The notes below the pieces were generated by a model. The model saw nothing but the letters and a program-made list of their open reading frames with translations. It was not told the DNA's origin and made no database searches. Source: Affinirhizobium lemnae (lineage in GTDB: Bacteria > Pseudomonadota > Alphaproteobacteria > Rhizobiales > Rhizobiaceae). Taken from it: a stretch of 64,000 bases of DNA. The position numbers and the translations under genes were made by a program. The stretch's first letter is position 1; every line of letters begins with the position of its first letter. The stretch lies in contig NZ_JALJQZ010000020.1 of the NCBI RefSeq assembly GCF_022968395.1, positions 1 through 64,000 of the forward strand, given 5' to 3'. Positions 18,304-26,902 of the stretch are shown here, piece after piece.

Positions 18304-19446
18304 TCACTGACCTGGCGCGATAGGTGGAGATGCGGCGGGTAGATTGGGGCTCTTCTGATAAACGTTGAAGAGCTTGGCAAAATCGACCAATCCTGAATTT
18401 CCGGCATAGATAATGTCCCCGTTGGCCATCTGGAACTGCTGCATCACTGCGAGGTTCGAAATGTCCTTCATGTCTGCGCGATAAATTACAGGCTTTGTGG
18501 TAACAGCTGTCGAGGTTGGGACCAGTTTTCTGCTGCTCGCAACAATTGGCGCGAAGGTAGTTTGATTACGCAACACATAGACCTGGCTCGCATCAGCACG
18601 ATCATCCAATAGCCCTCCAGCCCGACCAATGGCTTGAGCAAGAGTCAGCTGTCCCGGTTCGAATTTGAATTCTCCTGTACTTTTGAAGGCACCCATCACC
18701 ATAAAGCTTGGGGAACGATCTTGCACAAAGATCTGATCATCGGGCAGCAAATAGACATTCTGCCGATCCTCATTGATCACTCGAGCTAGAGTTACACTTG
18801 CCTTTTTTGATCCTCGCATCAGCGTCACGGTGGCATTCGCTGGCGAGGAAAGTGCGCCGCCTGCCATTGCAATGGCATCGGAGACGCGCTCGTTGCGAGC
18901 CGATAGCGGGAAGCGGCCGGGCGAGTGTACGCTTCCGCCCACGGTAAAACCGTTCCCTGGACGATCCACCACTGTCACGACGGCTTGGGGATTGACGGCT
19001 GTTCCCTTCAAGCCCCCAACGATACGGCTCTGTAGTGCTTCCGCAGATGAATCCAGAACACGTTGCTTGCCAACGAAAGGTAGAACCACATTGCCCGAGG
19101 AATCAACGGTGAAGCGACCGAGGGGTAAGGTTTTTGAGTTAGCAGACGAAAAAAGACCCTCTTCACCCGTGTCAAAAATTGTGACCTCGATCACGTCTCC
19201 GCGCTGGAGTCGGATGTCGTTGCCTCCATTGGTCCGAAAAACGGAAAGGCCGGGTTCGTTTGGATCGTAGCTTGGCTGCACACTGGCAATTGACGACAGG
19301 TTAGCCTGCGATAACCTTACGACCGGAATGTCTTTCCCCGTAACAGGGTCTTTTGCGTCATAAAAACTCCCGGGAGACGGCCCATCCGAAGGTCTTGCAC
19401 AAGCAACCAATAACAAAGAAATTAAGATTGCCCAGATCTTCTGCAT
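18304..19446 (-). CDS. Outer-membrane polysaccharide export lipoprotein (Wza/ExoF-like)
   Basis: A 380-residue protein with a lipoprotein signal (MQKIWAILISLLLVAC, lipobox LVAC) at ATG 19446; GGGA lies upstream. A longer frame to 19545 lacks a signal and is not used. The body has a polysaccharide-export domain (RLQRGDVIEVTIFDTGEEGLF, then FVGKQRVLDSSAEALQSRI) and SLBB repeats (VGGSVHSPGRFPLSARNERV and MGAFKSTGEFKFEPGQLTL). Such proteins form the outer-membrane channel for capsule or exopolysaccharide. No glycosyltransferase, Wzc-like kinase or Wzx/Wzy gene is adjacent, so it is an orphan export part that must work with a locus elsewhere. Confidence 0.85.
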   Translation of the reverse strand: MQKIWAILISLLLVACARPSDGPSPGSFYDAKDPVTGKDIPVVRLSQANLSSIASVQPSYDPNEPGLSVFRTNGGNDIRLQRGDVIEVTIFDTGEEGLFSSANSKTLPLGRFTVDSSGNVVLPFVGKQRVLDSSAEALQSRIVGGLKGTAVNPQAVVTVVDRPGNGFTVGGSVHSPGRFPLSARNERVSDAIAMAGGALSSPANATVTLMRGSKKASVTLARVINEDRQNVYLLPDDQIFVQDRSPSFMVMGAFKSTGEFKFEPGQLTLAQAIGRAGGLLDDRADASQVYVLRNQTTFAPIVASSRKLVPTSTAVTTKPVIYRADMKDISNLAVMQQFQMANGDIIYAGNSGLVDFAKLFNVYQKSPNLPAASPPIAPGQ

Positions 19447-20332
19447 GTGATTCCCGCAAAGCATGTTGATTCGCAGAAACCTAGCATTGAGAGTCAATGA
19501 GACAATATCACTTTCCCCAGCGCATTTCGTTTTTGCTGGAAACACATGACCTTGTGGCCAAACTGCAACGTAAAGTGCGTCATTATGTAAGCGGCGCTTT
19601 ATTACGGTTGTTCTATTTAAACATGTATTCGTCAGGTCTAAAAAATGCGTTTATCCGGAGGCTGAAAAATCTTCCTCTGATTGCTATCGGTGCAGCGCCA
19701 ACATCGGCAGCAATTGCCACTGAAGTGAGGTCTAGCACATCCCCTACATGATGATGCCGCACCCCAGGGCGAGAGACCATCCGCCTTGGTTTGTCGTAGA
19801 CCTTCAGTACAACAACGATGAGATATCTCGTTGGATTGGACGGCAGATTCAAGAACACACACATCTGAGTTATGGACCGTGGTTGGTATGTGATGTGGCG
19901 CGGGAGCGCGAATAAGCAGCCGTTGATGATCGCGGAGCGACTAAAGAGATGGCCGCACCGTCTGCCTTACGAAGTTGGCGTTTGAAGCTCGCCAAGCGGC
20001 TGGGTTCCAAGCGCGCTCGCGTGGCCGGCCGTCCGCAAGCTGGCGGACCTGTTGCTAGCGCTTCCGAGATGGGTCTCCATTTCCATGGCAAGAAGCACGT
20101 CGTCTTCTAAAATTAGAATAGCGAGAGATCATGGGGGGCGCAGATGCTGTTTACGCTTGTTTTATCCATAGCACTGACGTTGACGAAATCTTCGATCCGC
20201 TGGCTCGCTTCTATGCAAGTTAAAGTCTGGTTGGTGAGATTCCTGGGTTATATTTGGAAAATCTTAAGATAGTAACGGCTAATTAAAGGATAGGTGCACA
20301 GTCGCGTGACCAGCAATTGACAGGTGATATGC
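19447..20332. other. Long region without intact genes, with transposon debris
   Basis: These 886 bases separate the export lipoprotein from the PilZ gene. The left third is AT-rich and should carry the promoter of the lipoprotein gene. Around 19949-20110 there is a fragment resembling an IS110-type transposase. I find no intact coding frame with a ribosome site, and no clear RNA gene. Confidence 0.5.
19949..20110 (+). pseudogene. Decayed IS110-like transposase fragment
   Basis: The frame reads SALRSWRLKLAKRLGSKRARVA, which resembles the segment near the C-terminus of IS110/IS1111-family transposases. Right after that the frame appears shifted: in the next frame VRKLADLL continues the resemblance. 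The upstream catalytic domain is not recognisable. I interpret this as a small remnant left after deletion. The call rests on recollection of the family and is tentative. Confidence 0.35.
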
Positions 20333-20578
20333 ATGACACAAACCCCAACACCCGCACCGAGGCGGCGTATGTTGAAGAGCGTGCGGTTGGTCTTCAACAA
20401 TGGACATAGCGTCGTGAATGGCGTTCTCCGTGACATTTCCGATACCGGCGCTCGCGTGTCGGTAGAGAATGGATTGTCGTTACCTGATGAAGTCAAGCTC
20501 GTTTTGGACGATGGAGGTAGCCATCAATGCATTATAGTAAGACGAGAGTTGAAAGAGTTGGGTCTGCGGTTCACTTAG
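20333..20578 (+). CDS. Small PilZ-domain protein
   Basis: An 81-residue protein that is essentially one PilZ domain. The N-terminal basic run (RRRMLKSVRLVFNNGHSVV) and the LRDISDTGARVSV strand match the family, in which the D-x-S-x-x-G segment contacts cyclic di-GMP. The usual RxxxR spacing is not perfect, so nucleotide binding is uncertain. ATG 20333 is preferred over an in-frame GTG at 20324; the ribosome site is weak (AGG). It may link cyclic di-GMP to motility or polysaccharide output, which would fit the nearby chemoreceptor and export genes, but co-regulation is not shown. Confidence 0.7.
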   Translation: MTQTPTPAPRRRMLKSVRLVFNNGHSVVNGVLRDISDTGARVSVENGLSLPDEVKLVLDDGGSHQCIIVRRELKELGLRFT

Positions 20579-20659
20579 GATGCAAGCGGCAAAATTCATC
20601 AGCGGGCCATTTCCCCGACTGCGTCGCAATCCGCAAATTTCCAAGTTGAGCCGCCTGTC

Positions 20660-21421
20660 CTAGCCCGACGTTGATGAAATGGGATTTTGTTCTTCGGTCA
20701 GGCACTTGGCAATACGGCTTCGTCCGACATCAATAACGTGGCGCATTGCGGCAACTGCTTTTTCCGGATCGCGCGATGCAATTGCGTGGGCAATGCGTAG
20801 ATGATTGTCGGCGATCACATCAATCATTTCCGGAGATTCCGCAGGTGATGAGAGTCTGAAGGATATTGCCAGTGCCGCTTCGATCAGTGCAGTCGCTGAA
20901 CGCATGAAGGGATTTCCTGACATCCGGGCAATGGCAATATGAAAATCCAGATCAACCTTGGCTATAGATTCTGGTGTATGGGAGAGATTATCGAATTTTG
21001 CTGCGATGGCGTAAAGGGCAACGATATCGTCACTCGTGGCGCGTAGCGCAGCCGCAGCTGCAGCGGCAGGTTCTAGCGCCAAGCGAATCTCGGCAAGGTA
21101 ATCCGTAAATGTCTGATCGATTCCCGCGTCGAAACGCCAACCCAATACATCTGGATCGAAGAAATTCCATTTGTCGCTCGGCAAGACGCGAGTTCCCACC
21201 TTCGCCTTTGGTTCGATCAGTCCTTTTGCCGCAAGGGTTTTCATTGCTTCACGAAGAACAGTTCGGGACACGTTGAACCGCTGTGTCAATTCGTTGTCGC
21301 CTGGCAGGATCGTCCCAACCTTTATGTAACCCGATACGATTGAGCTCCCTAGTTCAGCCACAACATGCGCGTGGCTGCTGTTCCGCTTCTTGCCCGTGAT
21401 TGCTGATTCCAGAAGGCCCAC
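20660..21421 (-). CDS. GntR/FadR-family regulator of the sugar operon
   Basis: A 253-residue regulator with an N-terminal winged helix (about residues 18-85, ELTQRFNVSRTVLREAMKTLAAKGLI) and a C-terminal FCD ligand domain with the metal-site pattern DLDFHIAI and later DNHLRI. It starts at GTG 21421 with GGGAGAG upstream. It diverges from the gguC-to-gguB operon, so it is the likely local regulator, probably a repressor released by a sugar acid or 2-keto-3-deoxy acid. In Rhizobiaceae GntR regulators often accompany gguABC genes. The effector is inferred. Confidence 0.82.
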   Translation of the reverse strand: MGLLESAITGKKRNSSHAHVVAELGSSIVSGYIKVGTILPGDNELTQRFNVSRTVLREAMKTLAAKGLIEPKAKVGTRVLPSDKWNFFDPDVLGWRFDAGIDQTFTDYLAEIRLALEPAAAAAAALRATSDDIVALYAIAAKFDNLSHTPESIAKVDLDFHIAIARMSGNPFMRSATALIEAALAISFRLSSPAESPEMIDVIADNHLRIAHAIASRDPEKAVAAMRHVIDVGRSRIAKCLTEEQNPISSTSG

Positions 21422-21696
21422 AACTCTCTCCCTGACTTTTACTTGCGACTTCCGAAGCCGATTATCCCTGCGAATCGTACGCCGCTTCGCGACTTAATTA
21501 CGAACCATCTGTTTTCCAAAACCAAAAGCGTTGTAAGATGCGTTATCTCTACTTTATGACGAACACTTCCGGGCTCCTCAAGTCAGGCTTCGTTAAACTA
21601 AATGTCGAAATTTTGCCAATCTATGAAGAGCATATAATCATACTTTTGAAAAGCCAATTCAATGTTTCCTGGCTAAGAGGTGCTTTCAAGTTCAAT

Positions 21697-21729
21697 TTAA
21701 ATCGATATAAATCTTGCAAATCGATTTAA
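21697..21729. promoter_or_regulatory. Inverted repeat, candidate operator of the sugar operon
   Basis: TTAAATCGAT and ATCGATTTAA form perfect 10-bp arms separated by 13 bases. Because each arm contains the palindrome ATCGAT, the same sites also read as direct repeats AAATCGAT about 19 bases apart, close to two helical turns. It lies upstream of the probable promoter at 21782 and faces the divergent GntR gene. Confidence 0.5.
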
Positions 21730-21781
21730 TCTTTGACGATTGGTGCCAGTCTAAGATGAAGTATCCCAAAAATCCGATCGC

Positions 21782-21814
21782 TTGACAAAGCCCGGCGTCT
21801 GCTAATAGTCATAT
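21782..21814 (+). promoter_or_regulatory. Possible promoter of the gguC-gguB operon
   Basis: TTGACA at 21782-21787 is a consensus -35 hexamer. The -10 region is less clear: TAGTCA lies 18 bases downstream and TAATAG 15 bases downstream. It is about 100 bases before the gguC start. Confidence 0.4.
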
Positions 21815-21842
21815 TTTTGATGGCGCGCACGCCCAGGGAGCC

Positions 21843-21861
21843 GCTACGAGGGACTCGTAGC
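21843..21861. promoter_or_regulatory. Inverted repeat in the gguC leader
   Basis: GCTACGAG-GGA-CTCGTAGC is a perfect 8+3+8 inverted repeat ending 21 bases before the gguC ATG. It lies downstream of the probable promoter, so it could be a repressor operator or an RNA hairpin near the ribosome site. Confidence 0.5.
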
Positions 21862-21882
21862 TTCACGAACGGAAAGTTATGG

Positions 21883-22872
21883 ATGTTGAGACTACTGCAG
21901 GTTTCGGTCAATGGGCAGGCGCGTGTTGTTGCCTGGAATGGTGAAGACGACGCGCGGATCGTGGAAGGTGTAGCTTCCGTATATGATCTTGCCCAGCGCG
22001 CCATTGGCGCTGACTGCACGTTTGCCGAACAACTTTCGCAGGCCACTCTGGGTGAGGTTGTGGACCTTGATGCTGCCGCGCGCGAGAAGCGTTTGCTGCT
22101 GCCAGTGTCGAATCCGGATCCTGCACACTTCGTCGTCGCTGGCACTGGATTGACGCATCTGGGTTCCGCCGATGGCCGTGACAAGATGCATAAGGCGGCA
22201 CAGTCGGCTGAAAAGCCAACGGATTCCATGCGCATGTTCCTCATGGGTGTCGAGGGCGGCAAGCCTAAGGCTGGCGAGGCCGGCGTGCAGCCTGAATGGT
22301 TCTACAAGGGTGATGGTTCGCAATTGAAGGCAACGGGCGAGGATCTTGTATCTCCAGCCTTTGCTCTCGACGGTGGCGAAGAGCCGGAGCTTGCTGGTAT
22401 CTATCTGATTGGTGCGGATGGCACACCTTTTCGTCTCGGCTTCTGTCTCGCGAACGAGTTTTCCGACCATGTGACCGAGAAGGGCAATTATCTTTGGCTG
22501 GCGCATTCCAAGCTCCGCGAGGCGGCGCTCGGTCCCGAACTGCTGGTCGGTGATCTGCCGGATCATGTCGAAGGGACCTCGAAAGTCATTCGCGGGACTG
22601 ACGTGATCTTCGAAAAACCTTTCCTCTCCGGCGAAGCCAATATGTCGCATACGATCGCGAACCTGGAGCATCATAACTTCAAGTACGATCTGTTCCGTCG
22701 TCCGGGCGACCTGCATGTCCATTTCTTCGGGACGGCAACCTTGTCGTTCTCGGAAGGCATCAAGACAGAGCCGGGTGACGTGTTCGAGATTGAAGCGGCA
22801 CCGTTCAAGCTTCCGTTGCGCAATGCTCTGGCAGTTGCGAACGAGCGTCCTGTTTCTGTTCGCAAGCTTTGA
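21883..22872 (+). CDS. gguC: GguC/AraD1-family enzyme (fumarylacetoacetate-hydrolase fold)
   Basis: A 329-residue protein of the GguC/AraD1 group within the fumarylacetoacetate hydrolase fold. Diagnostic segments are HFVVAGTGLTHLGSADGRDKMH, EPELAGIYLIGADGTPFRLGFCLANEFSDH and GDLHVHFFGTATLSF. Members linked to arabinose operons dehydrate 2-keto-3-deoxy-L-arabinonate to 2-oxoglutarate semialdehyde. I start at ATG 21883, with GGAAAG upstream, rather than at 21817, since the family begins at MLRLLQVS. It heads an operon with a dehydrogenase, an arabinonate-type dehydratase and chvE-gguA-gguB, consistent with oxidative pentose or galactose breakdown. In Agrobacterium gguC follows gguB instead, so the order is different here. 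Confidence 0.8.
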   Translation: MLRLLQVSVNGQARVVAWNGEDDARIVEGVASVYDLAQRAIGADCTFAEQLSQATLGEVVDLDAAAREKRLLLPVSNPDPAHFVVAGTGLTHLGSADGRDKMHKAAQSAEKPTDSMRMFLMGVEGGKPKAGEAGVQPEWFYKGDGSQLKATGEDLVSPAFALDGGEEPELAGIYLIGADGTPFRLGFCLANEFSDHVTEKGNYLWLAHSKLREAALGPELLVGDLPDHVEGTSKVIRGTDVIFEKPFLSGEANMSHTIANLEHHNFKYDLFRRPGDLHVHFFGTATLSFSEGIKTEPGDVFEIEAAPFKLPLRNALAVANERPVSVRKL

Positions 22873-22876
22873 GGTG

Positions 22877-23809
22877 ATGCCTGTGCCGAATATTCGTCTT
22901 GCCATTGTCGGGCTCGGGAAAATCGCACGCGATCAGCATCTTGGTGCTATTGCGGCGACGGATGGCATTGATCTGGTAGCCGTTGCCAGCCGCAATGCAT
23001 CTCTTGAAAATATCCACTGTTTCTCCGACATCGATGCCCTTCTGGCCTCTGATGTCGAGGTTGATGCGGTTTCGCTCTGTACACCTCCGCAGGGACGGTT
23101 TGAGCAGGCACGCGCGGCGCTGATGGCTGGAAAGCACGTGATGCTTGAAAAGCCGCCGGGCGCTACGATTGCGGAGGTTTTTGCACTGGAAGCTTTGGCG
23201 CGCAAACAGGGTGTCAGTCTTTTCGCGACCTGGCATTCTCGCGAGGCAGCCGCGGTTGAGCCTGCGCGCCGTCTTCTGGCCGAGCGCCGCATCCAGTCTG
23301 TCGAAGTCGAATGGAAGGAAGATGTTCGCCACTGGCATCCGGGGCAAGCCTGGATCTGGGAGCCAGGCGGACTTGGTGTCTTCGATCCTGGCATCAATGC
23401 CCTGTCGATCGTTACCCGTATCATGCCCGAGAGCTTCCATCTCATCTCTTCGGAGCTTTCATTCCCGGCAAACCGGGCAGCACCTATCGCTGCTGATCTG
23501 GAATTTCAGACGGCCAGCGGTACACCCATCAAGGCAGCCTTCGATTGGCGCCAGACGGGACCGCAGACCTGGGATATTCGCGTTTCCACACAGGAAGGCG
23601 ATGTGGTTCTCACACACGGTGGCAGCCGCCTTACCGTCAATGGCGAGGCGCAGATCGTTGAGGAGGATCGCGAATACCGCAGCCTCTATAAGCATTTCGT
23701 TGACCTTGTCTCATCGAAGCGGTCGGACACAGACTTCTCCCCGCTGGTACATGTCGCAGATGCCTTTATGCTTGGCCGTCGCAATGTCGTTGAGTCTTTC
23801 GAAGATTGA
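22877..23809 (+). CDS. Gfo/Idh/MocA-family sugar dehydrogenase (galactose/arabinose 1-dehydrogenase type)
   Basis: A 310-residue NAD(P)-dependent oxidoreductase with the N-terminal Rossmann motif LAIVGLGKIARDQH and the family's EKPPGAT segment (the Lys is catalytic). DPGINAL further on is also typical. Close relatives oxidise D-galactose or L-arabinose at C1 to the lactone, which fits the dehydratase encoded next. The ATG at 22877 is only 2 bases from GAGG, while GTG 22883 has ideal spacing, so the true start may be 6 bases later. It follows gguC by 4 bases. Confidence 0.8.
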   Translation: MPVPNIRLAIVGLGKIARDQHLGAIAATDGIDLVAVASRNASLENIHCFSDIDALLASDVEVDAVSLCTPPQGRFEQARAALMAGKHVMLEKPPGATIAEVFALEALARKQGVSLFATWHSREAAAVEPARRLLAERRIQSVEVEWKEDVRHWHPGQAWIWEPGGLGVFDPGINALSIVTRIMPESFHLISSELSFPANRAAPIAADLEFQTASGTPIKAAFDWRQTGPQTWDIRVSTQEGDVVLTHGGSRLTVNGEAQIVEEDREYRSLYKHFVDLVSSKRSDTDFSPLVHVADAFMLGRRNVVESFED

Positions 23810-23850
23810 TTTGCGCCGTCTGAACCTATTCCTCTCGTGAGAAGAAGATC

Positions 23851-25674
23851 ATGAGCAACGACAATTTGCCCACCAAAACTGCAACCGGTCCGAACGGAAA
23901 GCTCCGCTCGCGTGCATGGTTCGACAATCCTGCCAACGCCGACATGACGGCGCTCTATCTCGAGCGCTATATGAATTTCGGTCTCAGCCAGGCTGAGCTC
24001 CAGTCCGATCGCCCGATTATCGGCATCGCCCAGACCGGTTCGGACCTTTCGCCTTGCAACCGTCATCACCTCGAATTGGCAAACCGCCTGCGCGAAGGGA
24101 TCCGGGAAGCGGGTGGTATTGCCATCGAGTTTCCGGTGCATCCCATCCAGGAAACGGGCAAGCGTCCGACAGCGGGTCTGGACCGTAACCTCGCCTATCT
24201 CGGTCTCGTCGAAGTCCTGTACGGTTACCCGCTGGACGGCGTGGTTCTGACTATCGGCTGTGACAAGACGACGCCTGCCTGTCTGATGGCTGCGGCCACC
24301 GTCAACATTCCGGCTATCGCTCTTTCTGTCGGTCCGATGCTGAACGGTTGGTTCCGTGGCGAACGTACCGGTTCCGGAACCATCGTCTGGAAAGCACGCG
24401 AACTGCTGGCCAAGGGCGAGATCGATTATGCCGGTTTCGTCAAGCTGGTTGCATCGTCCGCTCCTTCGACCGGTTACTGCAACACCATGGGCACCGCGAC
24501 GACCATGAACTCGCTGGCGGAAGCTCTCGGCATGCAGCTTCCGGGCTCTGCCGCCATTCCGGCTCCCTACCGTGACCGTCAGGAAATTTCCTATCTTACC
24601 GGCCTGCGTATCGTTGAGATGGTGAAGGAAGACCTGAAGCCGTCGGACATCATGACGAAGGAAGCATTCGTCAACGCGATCCGCGTCAACTCGGCGATCG
24701 GTGGTTCTACAAATGCACCGATCCATCTCAATGGTCTGGCGCGTCACCTTGGCGTCGAATTGACGGTTGATGACTGGCAAAGGTACGGCGAAGAAATTCC
24801 GCTTCTCGTCAATCTGCAGCCTGCTGGCGAATATCTCGGCGAAGATTACTATCATGCGGGCGGGGTACCGGCCGTCGTCAATCAGTTGATGCAGCAGGGC
24901 CTGATCCACGAAGATGCCATGACGGTAAACGGCAAGACCATCGGCGAAAACTGCCGTGGCGCCGTGATCGAAGACGAGAAGGTCATCCGTCCTTACGATC
25001 AGCCATTGAAGGAGCGGGCAGGCTTCCGCGTCCTGCGTGGCAACCTCTTCTCGTCCGCAATCATGAAGACGAGCGTGATCTCCAAGGAATTCCGCGATCG
25101 CTACCTTTCCAACGCCAACGATCCTGATGCTTTCGAGGGCAAGGCCGTGGTGTTCGACGGACCGGAAGATTATCACCACCGCATCGATGACCCGGCGCTC
25201 GGTATCGATGAGAACACGGTTCTGTTCATGCGTGGTGCGGGTCCGATCGGTTATCCCGGTGCGGCCGAAGTCGTCAACATGCGCGCGCCAAGCTATTTGC
25301 TGAACAAGGGCGTTACATCCTTGCCGTGCATAGGCGACGGCCGCCAGTCCGGCACATCGGGCAGCCCGTCCATCCTCAATGCATCGCCCGAAGCCGCCGC
25401 AGGCGGCGGTCTGGCGCTGCTGAAGACCGGTGACAAGGTCCGCATCGATGTGGGTCGTGGAACGGCAGACATTCTCATTTCCGCAGAAGAGCTTGCAGAA
25501 CGCCGTCGCGAACTGGAAGCAAAGGGCGGATATCAATATCCGAAGCACCAGACACCGTGGCAGGAAATCCAGCGCGGCATCGTCGGGCAGATGGAGACCG
25601 GCGCCGTCCTGGAGCCGGCTGTGAAATATCAGCGCATTGCTCAGACGGAAGGTATTCCGCGCGACAATCACTGA
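23851..25674 (+). CDS. L-arabinonate-type dehydratase (IlvD/Edd family)
   Basis: A 607-residue member of the IlvD/Edd dehydratases, which use an iron-sulfur cluster and Mg2+ to turn sugar acids into 2-keto-3-deoxy acids. Cluster cysteines are visible in [22 protein letters not shown] and [14 protein letters not shown]. Overall wording is very close to the structurally known Rhizobium leguminosarum L-arabinonate dehydratase ([20 protein letters not shown] at the N-terminus). It may also act on D-galactonate or D-fuconate. Start ATG 23851 has GAGAAGAAG upstream. It stands 41 bases after the dehydrogenase in the same operon. Confidence 0.85.
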   Translation: MSNDNLPTKTATGPNGKLRSRAWFDNPANADMTALYLERYMNFGLSQAELQSDRPIIGIAQTGSDLSPCNRHHLELANRLREGIREAGGIAIEFPVHPIQETGKRPTAGLDRNLAYLGLVEVLYGYPLDGVVLTIGCDKTTPACLMAAATVNIPAIALSVGPMLNGWFRGERTGSGTIVWKARELLAKGEIDYAGFVKLVASSAPSTGYCNTMGTATTMNSLAEALGMQLPGSAAIPAPYRDRQEISYLTGLRIVEMVKEDLKPSDIMTKEAFVNAIRVNSAIGGSTNAPIHLNGLARHLGVELTVDDWQRYGEEIPLLVNLQPAGEYLGEDYYHAGGVPAVVNQLMQQGLIHEDAMTVNGKTIGENCRGAVIEDEKVIRPYDQPLKERAGFRVLRGNLFSSAIMKTSVISKEFRDRYLSNANDPDAFEGKAVVFDGPEDYHHRIDDPALGIDENTVLFMRGAGPIGYPGAAEVVNMRAPSYLLNKGVTSLPCIGDGRQSGTSGSPSILNASPEAAAGGGLALLKTGDKVRIDVGRGTADILISAEELAERRRELEAKGGYQYPKHQTPWQEIQRGIVGQMETGAVLEPAVKYQRIAQTEGIPRDNH

Positions 25675-25763
25675 TAGAAAAGAAACGGCAGGAATCAGGC
25701 TCTGATTCCTGTTGCCAACAATGGCGAGCTCGATGGGTGGCTCGACCAAGGAGGAGAGCAAGA

Positions 25764-26828
25764 ATGAAGATTTTGAAGTATTTGACGACTGCTGCGATGT
25801 TTGCCGCAATGGCCTTCGCTGCTCCTGTCAGCGCTGCTGACAAGGGTCTGGTCGGCGTCGCTATGCCAACCAAGTCCTCCGCCCGCTGGATCGCCGACGG
25901 CGACAACATGGTGAAGGTTCTGAAGGAACGCGGTTACTCGGTTGACCTGCAGTATGCAGAAGACGACATTCCGAACCAGCTCTCGCAGATCGAAAACATG
26001 ATCACGAAAGGTGCGAAAGTACTCGTGATTGCATCGATCGACGGCACGACGCTCTCTGACGTTCTGCAGCAGGCTGCCGACAAGAAGATCAAGGTCATCG
26101 CTTATGACCGCCTGATCCGCGATACGCCGAATGTCAGCTACTATGCGACTTTCGACAACTTCCAGGTCGGCGTTCTGCAGGCCACGACGCTGGTAAAGGC
26201 TCTCAAGGCTGATACCGAAAAGGGTCCGTTCTACATCGAACTCTTCGGTGGTTCTCCGGACGATAACAACGCCTTCTTCTTCTACAACGGCGCCATGAGC
26301 GTTCTCCAGCCGTTGATCGACAAGGGCGTTCTGAAGGTTGGTTCGGGCCAGGTTGGCATGGACAAGGTTTCCACGCTGCGTTGGGACGGTGCTACTGCCC
26401 AGGCTCGTATGGACGCTATCCTGTCTGCATTCTATGCCGACAAGAAAGTCAACGCTGTTCTGTCTCCTTATGACGGTATCTCCATCGGCATCCTCTCATC
26501 GCTCAAGGGCGTAGGTTACGGTTCCGGCGGCGTTGCAATGCCATTCGTTTCCGGTCAGGACGCAGAAGTTCCGTCAGTTAAGTCCATCATCGCTGGCGAA
26601 CAGTACTCCACGATCTTCAAGGATACCCGCGAACTCGCGAAAGTTACCGTCGACATGGTTGATGCTGCGATGAGCGGCAAGGAGCCGACTGTCAACGACA
26701 CCAAGACCTACGACAACGGTAAGAAGGTTGTTCCTTCCTACCTGTTGAAGCCTGTTGCTGTTGACAAGACCAACTGGAAGGAAGTTCTGGTTGGCAGCGG
26801 CTACTACAAGGAAGACCAGCTGAAGTAA
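25764..26828 (+). CDS. chvE: ChvE, periplasmic multiple-sugar-binding protein
   Basis: A 354-residue exported sugar-binding protein. The signal peptide is [24 protein letters not shown], cleaved before ADKG. The mature protein has the periplasmic-binding type 1 pattern [20 protein letters not shown] and [16 protein letters not shown]. ChvE binds arabinose, galactose, glucose and related sugars, delivers them to GguAB, and in Agrobacterium also interacts with the VirA sensor. A strong AAGGAGGAG precedes ATG 25764. Codon use is highly biased, suggesting high expression. A strong stem-loop follows the stop codon. Confidence 0.92.
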   Translation: MKILKYLTTAAMFAAMAFAAPVSAADKGLVGVAMPTKSSARWIADGDNMVKVLKERGYSVDLQYAEDDIPNQLSQIENMITKGAKVLVIASIDGTTLSDVLQQAADKKIKVIAYDRLIRDTPNVSYYATFDNFQVGVLQATTLVKALKADTEKGPFYIELFGGSPDDNNAFFFYNGAMSVLQPLIDKGVLKVGSGQVGMDKVSTLRWDGATAQARMDAILSAFYADKKVNAVLSPYDGISIGILSSLKGVGYGSGGVAMPFVSGQDAEVPSVKSIIAGEQYSTIFKDTRELAKVTVDMVDAAMSGKEPTVNDTKTYDNGKKVVPSYLLKPVAVDKTNWKEVLVGSGYYKEDQLK

Positions 26829-26843
26829 TTCCTGTATCGATAG

Positions 26844-26874
26844 TGCGGCGGCGCGTTCAAACCGCGTCGCCGTA
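26844..26874 (+). other. Stem-loop between chvE and gguA
   Basis: GGCGGCGCG and CGCGTCGCC pair over 9 bp (one G-T) around a 7-base loop, and the stem extends outward by two or three more pairs. It lies in the chvE-gguA gap. There is only a short T-rich stretch after it, so it may be a partial terminator or a 3' protector of chvE message. Confidence 0.6.
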
Positions 26875-26902
26875 TTCTTTGTTTCCCATCGGAGATGATG
26901 GC

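Larger units (their letters stand above)
21422..21882. other. Regulatory region between the GntR gene and the gguC operon
   Basis: This AT-rich stretch of 461 bases holds no convincing gene. It contains a 10-bp inverted repeat at 21697-21729, a possible promoter at 21782, and an 8-bp inverted repeat at 21843-21861, described separately. Confidence 0.6.

Noticed and set aside
18128..18310. 60-codon frame after the second chemoreceptor
   Set aside because: No ribosome site, lies between convergent genes and has no recognisable content.
19497..19751. 84-codon frame upstream of the export lipoprotein gene
   Set aside because: No ribosome site or similarity, and it overlaps the likely promoter of the divergent gene.
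20131..20223. Tiny frame of about 30 codons between the IS110-like fragment and the PilZ gene
   Set aside because: No ribosome site before the ATG, very short, no signal or membrane segment.
21538..21729. 63-codon frame between the GntR gene and gguC
   Set aside because: AT-rich promoter region, no ribosome site, and it runs through the inverted repeat at 21697-21729.
23686..25809. Open frame of 707 codons antisense to the dehydratase gene
   Set aside because: It lies wholly opposite a strongly conserved dehydratase with clear motifs and a good ribosome site. The antisense translation has no recognisable domain and is rich in Arg, His and Asp, as expected from a shadow frame in codon-biased GC-rich DNA.
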